The translations under genes were made by a program, and so were the position numbers. The notes below the pieces were generated by a model. That model did no database searches and was not told the origin of the DNA. It was given only the letters and a program-made list of their open reading frames with translations. From JBBSDP01 sp038240605 (GTDB lineage: Bacteria; Planctomycetota; Phycisphaerae; Tepidisphaerales; Tepidisphaeraceae), in NCBI GenBank assembly GCA_038240605.1, contig JBBSDP010000019.1:1-64000 (forward strand): DNA of 64,000 nucleotides, given 5' to 3'. Every line of letters begins with the position of its first letter. The first letter of the stretch is position 1. Shown here piece by piece: positions 36,890 to 46,029 of this stretch.

Positions 36890-38374
36890 ATGAGTTCATG
36901 TCGCGGTCCAACCTATTCCGCCAGGAGCGTGGCCACCTCCGCCGATCCGTCACGGCGCAATTTCCTGTGGCGCTTGGGCGGTGGTCTGGGCGGGATCGCG
37001 CTGGCGCACCTCCTGGGCAGCGAGCCACTCCTCGCCGCCGACGCGGTAGCGCGGCCGAACGCTGGGCTCCTCACCGGCCGACTGAACCGCCCGCCGAAAG
37101 TGAAGCGTGTCGTGCAGTTGTTCATGAACGGCGGCGCCAGTCAGTGCGACCTGTTCGACTACAAGCCCGAGCTGATCAAGCGGCACGGCCAGAAGTTCGA
37201 CCCCGGCCCCGGCGCGGTCGTCGAAGCGGCGACGAGCACGCCCGGCACCATCATGAAGAGCCCGTGGGAATGGAAACAGCACGGCGGGTGTGGTCGATGG
37301 GTGACCGACGCCATGCCGAACCTCGCCAGGTGCGTTGACGACATGGCCTTCCTCATGGCGATGCAGACGCCGACCAGCGAGCACAGTGGCGGCGTGTACC
37401 GCGCCTGCACCGGCTTCGTGACGCCGGGCTTCCCGGCAGCCGGGGCATGGGTGAGCTATGCGCTGGGGAGCCTGAGCGATGACCTGCCCGCCTTCGTGGT
37501 CCTTCCCGATCCGCGCGGCCTTCCGTACAACGCGAAAAATAGCTTCTCGGCTGGCTTCCTCCCCGTCGGCCACCAGGGAACGATGATCCGCGCCAACGCC
37601 CCGCAGCCGATCTCCGACCTGAACCCGCCCGCCGATTCCGGCTATATCACGCCCGCCAGCGACGCCGACGCCCAGGCTGTCCTCGGCACGCTCAACCGCC
37701 GTCACCTGGCCCGCTCGCCCGGCGACTCGCGCCTCGAGGCGCGCATCGCCAGCTACGAGCTGGCGGCGCGAATGCAGCTCAGCGCCCCGCGCGCGATGGA
37801 CCTCACCGGCGAGACCGACGCGACCCGCCGCCTGTACGGCCTGGACAACCCCGCCACCGAAGGTTTCGGCCGCAACTGCCTGATGGCCCGCCGACTGCTC
37901 GAGCGGGGCGTACGGTTCGTGCAGGTCTTCAGCGGGATGGACGGGGCCACCGGCAACTGGGACAACCACAACAACGTGAAGACCGAGCTGGCGATGATCG
38001 CCGGCAGCATGGACCTCCCGACTGCCGGCCTGCTGCACGACTTGAAGCAGCGGGGGATGTTCGACGACACGCTGGTGATCTGGACGACCGAATTCGGTCG
38101 TCACCCGTTCGCGCAAGGCAACGGCCGCGACCACAACGGCGGCACCTTCGTCAGCTGGCTCGCCGGCGCCGGCATCAAGGGGGGCGTCGCCCATGGCGAA
38201 AGCGACCAGTGGAGCTGGAAGGCCGACACCCACGCCACCGACATTCACGACCTGCACGCCACCGTGCTCCACCTCATGGGCATCGACCACGAGAAACTCA
38301 CCTTTCGCCACAACGGCTCGGACCGCCGCCTGACCGATGTGCACGGGCACGTCGTTCGTGAAATCCTGGCATGA
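36890..38374 (+). CDS. DUF1501 protein with twin-arginine leader
   Basis: This 494-residue protein starts at an ATG with GGAGG eight bases upstream. A Tat signal (SRRNFLWRLGGGLGGIAL) is followed by VKRVVQLFMNGGASQCDLFDYKPEL, the DUF1501 opening that resembles the metal site of sulfatase/phosphatase-fold enzymes. Later come GFGRNCLMARRLLERGVRFVQVF, DNHNNVKTE, LVIWTTEFGRHPF and DHNGGTFVSWLAGAGIKGG. These Asp/His clusters match the alkaline phosphatase-like superfamily, although no substrate is established. It is the partner of the preceding DUF1549 gene. Confidence 0.92.
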   Translation: MSSCRGPTYSARSVATSADPSRRNFLWRLGGGLGGIALAHLLGSEPLLAADAVARPNAGLLTGRLNRPPKVKRVVQLFMNGGASQCDLFDYKPELIKRHGQKFDPGPGAVVEAATSTPGTIMKSPWEWKQHGGCGRWVTDAMPNLARCVDDMAFLMAMQTPTSEHSGGVYRACTGFVTPGFPAAGAWVSYALGSLSDDLPAFVVLPDPRGLPYNAKNSFSAGFLPVGHQGTMIRANAPQPISDLNPPADSGYITPASDADAQAVLGTLNRRHLARSPGDSRLEARIASYELAARMQLSAPRAMDLTGETDATRRLYGLDNPATEGFGRNCLMARRLLERGVRFVQVFSGMDGATGNWDNHNNVKTELAMIAGSMDLPTAGLLHDLKQRGMFDDTLVIWTTEFGRHPFAQGNGRDHNGGTFVSWLAGAGIKGGVAHGESDQWSWKADTHATDIHDLHATVLHLMGIDHEKLTFRHNGSDRRLTDVHGHVVREILA

Positions 38375-38427
38375 TGGGCCTTCCGCATCGTTTCTCGAGT
38401 GCGGTCCTCCGCCGTTACAATCGGGCG

Positions 38428-40074
38428 ATGCGCACGCTCGCCTGCCTGCCGCTCGTAGTCCTGATCTTCACGCCACGACTTCCCGCCGATGTGAAGCCGG
38501 CGGCGCTCTTTGCCGACGACATGGTCCTCCAGCGCGACATGCCGATGCCCATCTGGGGGACGGCGGACGCGGGAGAAGCGGTCTCGATCTCAATCGCAGG
38601 CCACCAGGCGAACGCCACCGCGGATACCGACGGTCATTGGCTGGCACGGTTCAATGACCCGCTCCAGGCCGGCGGGCCGTTCGAGATGATCGTCCGCGGA
38701 AAGCAGAACACGCTCACGCTCAAGAATGTGCTGGTGGGCGAGGTGTGGATCGCCGGCGGCCAGTCCAACATGGAGATGCACCTGGATAAGGTGGAGGGCG
38801 GGCCAGCGGCCGCCGCCGCAAACGATCCGCGGATCCGCTTTTTCAAAGTTGGTGGCGCGCTGCCGGCGACGCCGTCCCGCGAACTCCACGGGCAATGGCA
38901 AACCTCCAATCCGCAAAACGCGAAGGATTGGTCAGCCGCCGGTTACTTCTTCGCGCGCGATCTTCATGCGGCGTTGGGCGTGCCTGTCGGCATTATTCAG
39001 AATGCGGTCGGGTGGACGCCGGCCGAGGCGTGGACCAGCCGCGCGGCGCTCGTCGCCGATCCGGAGTTGAAGCCGATCATGGATCGATGGGACCAGTGGG
39101 CCGCGGCCTCGCCGAAAGCGAAACAAATCTATGCGGCCGGGCTGGCGGAATGGAAACGCGCCGCGGAACAGGCCAGGACCGAGGGAAAGGCCGCGCCGCC
39201 CGAGCCGCCCGCCCCGGCGAATCCTGACTTCATTCACCATGCATCGCTCCTCTTCAACGGAATGCTGCACCCGTTGATCCCCTGCGCATTTCGCGGCGTG
39301 ATCTGGTACCAGGGGGAAACCAATGCATCCCGCGCCGAACAATACCGCCGGCTCTTTCCCGCCATGATCCGCGATTGGCGAGAACAGTGGCACGCGGCCG
39401 TACCCGCTTCACCGACTGCCCCAACGACCGCACCGGCGGGCGATTTCCCGTTCATCTTCGTTCAAATCGCCCCGCTCGACGCCGGGCCTATCGACCGCGC
39501 CGAGTTGCGCGAGGCGCAGCGCGAAACGCTCGCGCAGGTCCGGAATGCCGCGATGGTCGTCACCGTCGACATCGGCATGCAGAAGGACGAGCACCCGAAG
39601 AACAAGCTGGAAGTGGGCCGACGGCTCTCGCTGGCCGCACAGAAACTCGCGTACGGCAAGGCCGCGATCGCGTCAGGGCCTGTCTATCGCCGAATGAAAA
39701 TCGAAGGCGCATCGATCCGCCTCACCTTCGACGACCTGGGCGGGGGCCTGGTCAGCAAGCCCGGCCCGAGGGCGGAGCAGTCAGACGGCACAAAGCTCAT
39801 CGGCTTCACGATCGCCGGAGCGGATCAGAAATTCGTCCCCGCCGATGCCCGCATCGATGGCGATACCGTCGTCGTCTCCTCTGCCTCAATTACGCAGCCG
39901 ACCGCGGTCCGCTACGCCTTCGCCAACTGGCCGCAATACAGCCTGTTCAACAAAGCCGGCCTCCCCGCCAGTCCATTTCGTACCGACGATTTCCCATTCA
40001 CGACAAAGGGCGAAAGCCGAATGTTCTACGATCGGATCGGCCTGGACGACGTCACCCTGACGCCGAAGAAATGA
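38428..40074 (+). CDS. Sialate O-acetylesterase-like SGNH hydrolase
   Basis: The start preferred is ATG 38428, which gives a clean signal peptide (MRTLACLPLVVLIF); an earlier ATG at 38371 overlaps the previous stop. About 548 residues. The N-terminal beta domain carries FADDMVLQRDMPMPIWGTA, typical of the family. The catalytic domain has the nucleophile motif GQSNMEMHL and later RGVIWYQGETNAS, with the conserved YQGE block. The His/Asp end of the triad is expected in the stretch VTVDIGMQKDEHPKNKLEVG, where DEHP is the likely pair. It should deacetylate sugars outside the cytoplasm. It sits between two DUF1549/DUF1501 pairs, consistent with a polysaccharide-processing set. Confidence 0.88.
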   Translation: MRTLACLPLVVLIFTPRLPADVKPAALFADDMVLQRDMPMPIWGTADAGEAVSISIAGHQANATADTDGHWLARFNDPLQAGGPFEMIVRGKQNTLTLKNVLVGEVWIAGGQSNMEMHLDKVEGGPAAAAANDPRIRFFKVGGALPATPSRELHGQWQTSNPQNAKDWSAAGYFFARDLHAALGVPVGIIQNAVGWTPAEAWTSRAALVADPELKPIMDRWDQWAAASPKAKQIYAAGLAEWKRAAEQARTEGKAAPPEPPAPANPDFIHHASLLFNGMLHPLIPCAFRGVIWYQGETNASRAEQYRRLFPAMIRDWREQWHAAVPASPTAPTTAPAGDFPFIFVQIAPLDAGPIDRAELREAQRETLAQVRNAAMVVTVDIGMQKDEHPKNKLEVGRRLSLAAQKLAYGKAAIASGPVYRRMKIEGASIRLTFDDLGGGLVSKPGPRAEQSDGTKLIGFTIAGADQKFVPADARIDGDTVVVSSASITQPTAVRYAFANWPQYSLFNKAGLPASPFRTDDFPFTTKGESRMFYDRIGLDDVTLTPKK

Positions 40075-40124
40075 ATCGTGCCGAACCGGGCAGACTTCCG
40101 TAAACGTTCCCCTCACCGATCGAA

Positions 40125-40130
40125 TATAAT
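40125..40130 (+). promoter_or_regulatory. TATAAT -10 box candidate
   Basis: A perfect -10 hexamer lies 34 bp upstream of the ATG of the second DUF1549 gene. No good -35 is visible at 16-18 bp spacing (the hexamer there is TAAACG), so support is partial. Confidence 0.3.
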
Positions 40131-40164
40131 GAATGGACCGTATAGCGGCTAACGATGGGCATTC

Positions 40165-43100
40165 ATGAGGTTCGCGCCAGGGTCGATCGGAATTCTCGTC
40201 TGCGCGATGACCTGCTTCATCGGCGCGGCTGAACCCGATCACGCCCCGCCGGCTGCTCATTGGTCGTTCGTCCCGCCAACGCGCCCCGTCATTCCCACGG
40301 TTACCGACCCAGCCTGGGCGCGCAATCCGATCGATGCATTCGTTGCCGCCGAACGCCGGAAGCGCGGGCTGACGCCCTTGCCCCCGGCTGCGAAGGACGT
40401 TCTCCTGCGGCGCGTTTATCTCGACCTCATCGGCATTCCTCCGACTCGACAGGAACTGCACGATTTCCTGAATGACGCATCTCCCGATGCCTATGAGAAA
40501 GTCGTCGATCGGCTGCTGGCCAGCCCGTCGTATGGTCAGCGATGGGGACGGCATTGGATGGATATCTGGCGATACAGCGACTGGTCCGGCTACCAGATGG
40601 AAGTCCGCGACAGCCAGCCCAACATCTGGCGCTGGCGCGACTGGATCATTGAGTCGCTGAACGGCGATGAGCCGTACGATCAGATGGCGCGCGAGATGAT
40701 AGCGGCGGACGAGATTGCCCCAGAAGATGATCGAGCTCTGGCCGCCACCGGCTTCCTCGCTCGGAACTACTACAAATTCAGCCGGAATGTTTGCCTCGAC
40801 CGGATCGTCGAACACACGTCGAAGGCATTTCTCGGGTTGACCCTCAATTGCGCCCGCTGTCACGATCACAAATACGATCCGATCTCACAGAAGGAGTACT
40901 ATCAGTTCCGCGCCATCTTTGAGCCGTTCGAATTGCGCAGTCATCGCGTCGCGGGAGCATCGGCGGACCCAAAGAACCCGGCGGAGCTGATCCGCGTCTA
41001 CGATGCGGAGAGCACGCGGCCGACGTATTTGTTTATTCGCGGCGACGACAAGAACCCCGACTCCGCTCCGCTGCCGCCGGGCGTTCCTGGCGTCGTCGGC
41101 GGGACACTGAACCCGACGGTGGTGTCGCTGCCGGTCACGGCCTGGTATCCGGGCATGCGCCCGATTGCCGAGCAGGACTCGATCGCCGCCGCCGAGAGCG
41201 AAATCGCCAAGGCGCAAGCCGAACTCGGAAAGGCCCAGACCGCGCTGGCGGCGGCGCGACATCAGGCCGAATCGGTTGCGGTGGCCGCGACCACCCAGCC
41301 TGCGACGGTCCAACCGGCCACGGCCCCCACGCCACAACTGGCATCGGCGGTGATCGGCGATGATTTCAGCCGGCCGCGGCCCGACATATGGCAGGTGGGG
41401 GATGGCCAGTGGGATTTCAAGAACGGACGGCTCCTCCAGACGATGACCGGCGCGATGGAGCGCCGGCTGGTTTCGCTCGCGCCGCATCCGCGGGATTTCT
41501 CGGCGCGCTTCACCTTTCGCATCACCGGCGGCGATCGCTGGAAATCGGTGGGGCTGAGCTTCGATCATGAAGACGCGGACCACGCCGTTTCGGTTTACCT
41601 CAGCGCCTGCTCCGACGATGCCAAGGCGCAGGTTGCCCTGAAATCGGGCAGCGTTCCGATCTTTCCCGCCGAGGCCAGGGTGGCGATGCCCATCGAGCTG
41701 GGCCACGACTATGAGCTCCGTGCGGATGTCCAGGGAACTCTGGTCAACGTCTACGTCAACGGCGCAATGAAGCTTGCCTATCGTTTGCCGCAGGCGCGCC
41801 GGTCTGGGCGTTTGTCCATCTGGGCGTTCGATGCGTCGGCGGAATTTGCATCCGTTCGCGTCGAGCCGCTGGCGAATGACGTGAAACTTCAGGGTCAAAG
41901 CACACCTGCCACGGCGGGCAAAGTCGAGCCGGCCGTCGATCCCAGGAAATCCGTCGCGGTGACCGAGCAGGCGTTCGATCGGGCGACGCTGCACCTGCTG
42001 ACGGTGCAGGCCAAACGCAGCGCGATCGAAGCCGGGATCGCCGCCGACCGCGCACGATTCGCGTCGCCACCGGCATCGGAAGCCGAATCGCTCATGGTTG
42101 CCGCCGGACGTCTCCAGCGACAAGCCGCGTTTTTCGATGCTCGGGAATCGCTCCTCTCCGCCGAGCAGGCCGCGGCGACGGCCAGCGCGTCCGGCAACGA
42201 GAAGGAAGCCGTGGAGAAGCAAAAGTCAGTCGCGGAACGGCAAAAAGCGGTTGAGGCGGCGCGAGCGCTGATCGACGTGCAGACCCGGTCCTATTCACCG
42301 ATCGGGAAGGAATATTCGAAGACGAGCACCGGCCGCCGGGCGGCGCTGGCGGGGTGGCTGACCGATCGCGCCAACCCGCTGACCGCCCGCGTGGCGATCA
42401 ATCACATCTGGATGCGCCACTTCGGCGAGCCGATCGTGCCGACGGTTTTTGATTTCGGAAAGAACGGAAAACCGCCCACGGATCAGCCGCTCCTCGACTG
42501 GCTGGCGGTCGAATTCATGGAATCCGGCTGGCGGATGAAAGCGATGCACCGCCTGATCGTCACCTCGGCCACCTATCGAATGGCCTCTTCGCCGCCCGTC
42601 GATGAAAAGGATCCCGCGCCGGCGGCCGCATTCGCGCAGGATGAGAAGATTGATCGCGACAATCGTTATCTCTGGCGGCAGAACACCCGTCGCATGGAGG
42701 CCGAGGCGGTTCGCGACAGCGTGCTTCTCGTGGCCGGCCAGCTCGACCTGACGGCGGGGGGCCCGGAGCTCGACGAGTATTCCGCCCTGACGTCGCCGCG
42801 GCGCAGTCTCTATTTCCGCCAGGCGCCGGAGAAGCAGGTCTTGTTCCTGGAAATATTCGACGGCGCCAGCCCCAACGAATGCTATCGCCGTAATCAGACG
42901 GTCCAGCCGCAGCAGGCGCTGGCCATGTCCAACAGCCCGCTGGCCCTGGCCAACGCAAGATTGCTGGCGACGGACCTGGGCAAGTCCAATCCAGATGAGG
43001 GCGCGTTCATCACCGCCGCATTCGAGCAGGTGCTGTGCCGCCCGCCGACCGAACACGAACGCGAGGCCTGCGCGCGTTTTCTGGCCGATCAGGCCGACCG

Positions 43101-43242
43101 CCTGAAGCAGACGGCGACGCTTCAGCGATTCGGCGCCGGTGAGAAAGTCGCCGTCGCTCCCGCAAACGATCCGAAGCAGCGGGCGCGGGAAGATCTGATT
43201 CACGTTCTGCTGAACGACGATGATTTTGTGACGATCCGATAA
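40165..43242 (+). CDS. DUF1549/DUF1553 protein with inserted concanavalin-like domain
   Basis: This 1025-residue exported protein has a leader SIGILVCAMTCFIGAAE. DUF1549 has NPIDAFVAAERRKRGL, RRVYLDLIGIPPTRQEL and CARCHDHKYDPIS. A helical stretch (about 335-370) rich in Ala/Glu/Lys is followed by a beta-sandwich of about 190 residues (ARFTFRITGGDRWKSVGLSF; ELRADVQGTLVNVYVNGAMK). That domain looks like the LamG/DUF1080-type fold and is inserted between the two family domains. A second Ala-rich coiled coil (about 650-710) precedes DUF1553 (NHIWMRHFGEPIVPTVFDFG, SATYRMASSP, NQTVQPQQALAMSN). The insertion may bind a carbohydrate. It pairs with the DUF1501 gene 12 bp downstream. Confidence 0.9.
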   Translation: MRFAPGSIGILVCAMTCFIGAAEPDHAPPAAHWSFVPPTRPVIPTVTDPAWARNPIDAFVAAERRKRGLTPLPPAAKDVLLRRVYLDLIGIPPTRQELHDFLNDASPDAYEKVVDRLLASPSYGQRWGRHWMDIWRYSDWSGYQMEVRDSQPNIWRWRDWIIESLNGDEPYDQMAREMIAADEIAPEDDRALAATGFLARNYYKFSRNVCLDRIVEHTSKAFLGLTLNCARCHDHKYDPISQKEYYQFRAIFEPFELRSHRVAGASADPKNPAELIRVYDAESTRPTYLFIRGDDKNPDSAPLPPGVPGVVGGTLNPTVVSLPVTAWYPGMRPIAEQDSIAAAESEIAKAQAELGKAQTALAAARHQAESVAVAATTQPATVQPATAPTPQLASAVIGDDFSRPRPDIWQVGDGQWDFKNGRLLQTMTGAMERRLVSLAPHPRDFSARFTFRITGGDRWKSVGLSFDHEDADHAVSVYLSACSDDAKAQVALKSGSVPIFPAEARVAMPIELGHDYELRADVQGTLVNVYVNGAMKLAYRLPQARRSGRLSIWAFDASAEFASVRVEPLANDVKLQGQSTPATAGKVEPAVDPRKSVAVTEQAFDRATLHLLTVQAKRSAIEAGIAADRARFASPPASEAESLMVAAGRLQRQAAFFDARESLLSAEQAAATASASGNEKEAVEKQKSVAERQKAVEAARALIDVQTRSYSPIGKEYSKTSTGRRAALAGWLTDRANPLTARVAINHIWMRHFGEPIVPTVFDFGKNGKPPTDQPLLDWLAVEFMESGWRMKAMHRLIVTSATYRMASSPPVDEKDPAPAAAFAQDEKIDRDNRYLWRQNTRRMEAEAVRDSVLLVAGQLDLTAGGPELDEYSALTSPRRSLYFRQAPEKQVLFLEIFDGASPNECYRRNQTVQPQQALAMSNSPLALANARLLATDLGKSNPDEGAFITAAFEQVLCRPPTEHEREACARFLADQADRLKQTATLQRFGAGEKVAVAPANDPKQRAREDLIHVLLNDDDFVTIR

Positions 43243-43254
43243 GACGAGGGTTCC

Positions 43255-44751
43255 ATGCCACACGATCCCAGCTGCAGGCGTATTCCCCGCCGCGCCTTTC
43301 TCGCCGACCTGGGCATGGGGTTCACCGGCGTTGCCCTGGCCACGCTCCTTCAGCGCGATGGCATCGTGCGCGCCGACCTGCCGGCGGCGGCGGAACCATC
43401 GGCGGCGTGGAGCCCGCCGACCGGATTGCCCATGATTGCGCCGCGCGCCAAGCGCGTCATCTGGCTTTTCATGATCGGCGGCGTCAGCCACGTCGAGAGC
43501 TTCGATCCCAAGCCGGAGCTCGACAAGTACGGCGGGAAGACGATCGCCGAAAGCCCGTACAAATCCACGCTCGATTCTCCCTATCTCAAGAAGAACCTTC
43601 GCGAGGTCATCGTCGGACTGCACAAGGTGCAACCTCGAATTTTCCCCATGCAGGTCGGCCATCGGCCGCGCGGCCAGAGCGGCATTGAAGTCAGCGACTG
43701 GTTTCCGCACGTCGGCGACTGCATCGACGACATCGCCGTCATCCGCTCGATGTGGACCACGGATAACAACCACGGCGCGCAGCTTCAGTTTCAGACCGGC
43801 CGCCACGCACTGGAGGGCGCCTTGCCCACCATCGGCTCATGGGTGCATTACGGGCTGGGGGCGATGAGCCAGGACCTGCCGTCGTTCGTCGTGCTCGGCA
43901 CGCCGTTCGCCGACTGCTGCGGAGGGATGGCAGGGCATGGAGCCGACTACCTCGGCCCCGAACACAACGGCGTTCGGCTCAACGTCGATCCCGCCAATCC
44001 GCTTCCTTTCGCCACCCCCGGCGAAAGCGTCTTCCGCCAGGAACAGGAAGGCGAAGCGGACCTGCTTCGCAAGCTGAACCAGTTCTCGTCCGTCGAGTAT
44101 CCCGCCGACCCGCAGTTGCGGGCGCGGATCAAGAGCTACGAGCTGGCCTTCCGCATGCAGGCGTCGATCCCCGAAGTGATGCGCCTGGAAGAAGAAGACC
44201 CGCGCATCCAGAAGCTCTACGGCCTCGACCAGAATGTCACGCGCACCTTCGGCCGCCAGTGCCTCGCCGCCCGCCGGCTCGCCGAACGCGGCGTGCAGTT
44301 CATCCAGGTCTTCCACGGCTCCAACGGCGGCGCGGGGGAATGGGACGCCCACTCCCATATCAAGACCGGCCACACCGCCCTGTGCAGCCAGACCGACCAG
44401 CCGATCGCCGCATTGCTCAAAGACCTCAAGCAGCGGGGGATGCTCGATGAGACGCTGGTCGTCTGGGCCACAGAGTTCGGCCGCACCCCCGGCTCGGAAG
44501 GGTCCGACGGCCGCGACCACCACCCGTTCGGCTTCAGCATCTGGATGGCCGGCGGCGGCGTGAAAGGGGGAATCGTCCACGGCGCCACGGACGAACTCGG
44601 CTTCCACGCCGTACAAAATCGCCACTACGTCACCGACGTCCACGCCACCGTCCTCCACCTGCTCGGCCTGGACCCGCGCAAGCTCGTCGTGCCGGGACGA
44701 AAGCGACTGGAGATCGATTTCGGAACGCCTATGTGGGGCATCATGGCGTGA
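43255..44751 (+). CDS. DUF1501 protein with twin-arginine leader
   Basis: This 498-residue protein has a Tat signal (IPRRAFLADLGMGFTGVALA) and the DUF1501 core: AKRVIWLFMIGGVSHVESFDPKPELDKYGG, then MWTTDNNHGAQLQFQTG, FGRQCLAARRLAERGVQFIQVFHGSNGG, WATEFGRTPGSEG and DHHPFGFSIWMAGGG. It is about 30% similar by eye to the DUF1501 at 36890 but has a different middle and lacks the same insertions. GAGG upstream of the ATG supports the start. It ends the plus-strand block; the next genes converge on it from the defence island. Confidence 0.92.
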   Translation: MPHDPSCRRIPRRAFLADLGMGFTGVALATLLQRDGIVRADLPAAAEPSAAWSPPTGLPMIAPRAKRVIWLFMIGGVSHVESFDPKPELDKYGGKTIAESPYKSTLDSPYLKKNLREVIVGLHKVQPRIFPMQVGHRPRGQSGIEVSDWFPHVGDCIDDIAVIRSMWTTDNNHGAQLQFQTGRHALEGALPTIGSWVHYGLGAMSQDLPSFVVLGTPFADCCGGMAGHGADYLGPEHNGVRLNVDPANPLPFATPGESVFRQEQEGEADLLRKLNQFSSVEYPADPQLRARIKSYELAFRMQASIPEVMRLEEEDPRIQKLYGLDQNVTRTFGRQCLAARRLAERGVQFIQVFHGSNGGAGEWDAHSHIKTGHTALCSQTDQPIAALLKDLKQRGMLDETLVVWATEFGRTPGSEGSDGRDHHPFGFSIWMAGGGVKGGIVHGATDELGFHAVQNRHYVTDVHATVLHLLGLDPRKLVVPGRKRLEIDFGTPMWGIMA

Positions 44752-44832
44752 AACGGGTTCGGCGTTGAAGTGATTGGTTTCTAGTCGGACTTACAGCTGC
44801 GCAGTTCAATCCTGCCAATTCTCTGGACAGCC

Positions 44833-46023
44833 CTACTCCGGCTTTAATTGTGCGGTTTCCCGATCATATCGGAATTGACCGATCGTCCCGTCTTTGAGTT
44901 TGTGGATCGCGTCGTCGATTGCACTGAGTGGTACAAGAAACCATTCTCGCGGCTCGACCTGCAGACCAAATCGATCCTTCAACTCCAAATCCAGGCGCGC
45001 ACTGGCGAAAAACCGGTGCAGCAGCCCTTCGAGTGCCTTGCGGTTGATGTTCGCCAGCTTGTATTCCGCGACAACCTGCACGTCGGCCAGCAGGTACGTC
45101 GGATCATTCCTCGCGTTGCCCAGCCGACTTCTCACGTCGCCGCCGGTGACGCCGATCTTATGGATCAGTTCCCGATGCTTGGCAACGAACGAATGATTGG
45201 AAAGGCTCCGCAGGACGTAGATGTAACCGGTCGCCAAGTCGCCTTCTTCGATCGCATCTGAAAAGAGCGGAGCGGATTCCGCATCAGGCGGCAGAATTCT
45301 GCGATTGCGCTCGTCCTTATAGAGCGCCCGCTGTAACGACCGCAGCAGCAGGTTCGACTCAGTGCCGTTCTCGAAGATGACACGCAGCCGGCGGTCCTCT
45401 CGGCCAAACTCCTTCATGACGACTTCGCCGGCGCCTGCAACGAGTACCTTCTGGCCAGAAAGGACGAATAGATCGCCGGGCTCCAGCTTGCCGTCGTGGT
45501 GGAACTTCTCCGTCTGGCGCACGCCAGCATTGACTTCCTGCTGTACCCTCTCAAACGTGGGCCGGAATTTCTCGAAGTCCGCGCACGGCGTGCGTTGCGC
45601 GACCTCTTCCGCCGCCTTACGGTCCTCATGTGACCGCACGTGACTCAGCCTGGTGACGTCGTCGCCCTCCATCTCGAGTTCGGCAAGCGATGCCTGTAAC
45701 TCCGCGTCGTCCGGCTCGTCCGATGCGGCGCGCGTTGCATCCGGGGTTTCACCAAGTATTCCTCGTGCGTCCACGTCCTTCAGGACGGCGCGACACTCGG
45801 GCGACTGCCGCAATCGGTCCAGGCGCACCGCATACAAGCGCTCGAAAATGTCCCGGCCTTCGCCGTGCTGCGGAGTGCGGTCGTGCTGTTCCACAAATCG
45901 CTCGATCTCTTCGAACCCCGCCAGGATGCGTTGCTCCAGTGCCGATCGGCCAGCGGGCTTTTCTTCCACGCCGAAGTCTTCGGCGAGGTCTTTCATCAAC
46001 GTTTCGTCGTCAATCTCGTTCAT
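44833..46023 (-). CDS. GIY-YIG-type (T5orf172/MUG113-like) nuclease-domain protein
   Basis: In this 396-residue protein the C-terminal ~130 residues carry a GIY-YIG-like nuclease domain of the T5orf172 type: ATGYIYVLRSLSNH, HKIGVTGGDVRSRLGNARND and a helix with the Glu in RKALEGLLHRFF. The N-terminal ~250 residues are helical and acidic, with no recognised domain, and include a beta-rich piece (KLEPGDLFVLSGQKVLVAG). It starts 6 bp after the stop of the SF2 helicase gene, so the two are co-transcribed. A nuclease coupled to a helicase fits a DNA-targeting defence module; which DNA is cut is unknown. Confidence 0.75.
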   Translation of the reverse strand: MNEIDDETLMKDLAEDFGVEEKPAGRSALEQRILAGFEEIERFVEQHDRTPQHGEGRDIFERLYAVRLDRLRQSPECRAVLKDVDARGILGETPDATRAASDEPDDAELQASLAELEMEGDDVTRLSHVRSHEDRKAAEEVAQRTPCADFEKFRPTFERVQQEVNAGVRQTEKFHHDGKLEPGDLFVLSGQKVLVAGAGEVVMKEFGREDRRLRVIFENGTESNLLLRSLQRALYKDERNRRILPPDAESAPLFSDAIEEGDLATGYIYVLRSLSNHSFVAKHRELIHKIGVTGGDVRSRLGNARNDPTYLLADVQVVAEYKLANINRKALEGLLHRFFASARLDLELKDRFGLQVEPREWFLVPLSAIDDAIHKLKDGTIGQFRYDRETAQLKPE

Positions 46024-46029
46024 GGAGGC

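Noticed and set aside
44801..44832. GCAG-TTCAATC-CTGC resembles a tRNA T arm and could mark an attachment site at the left end of the island.
   Set aside because: The stem is only four pairs, no other tRNA arm is present, and the sequence does not match the tRNA-Ser 3' end at 58693.
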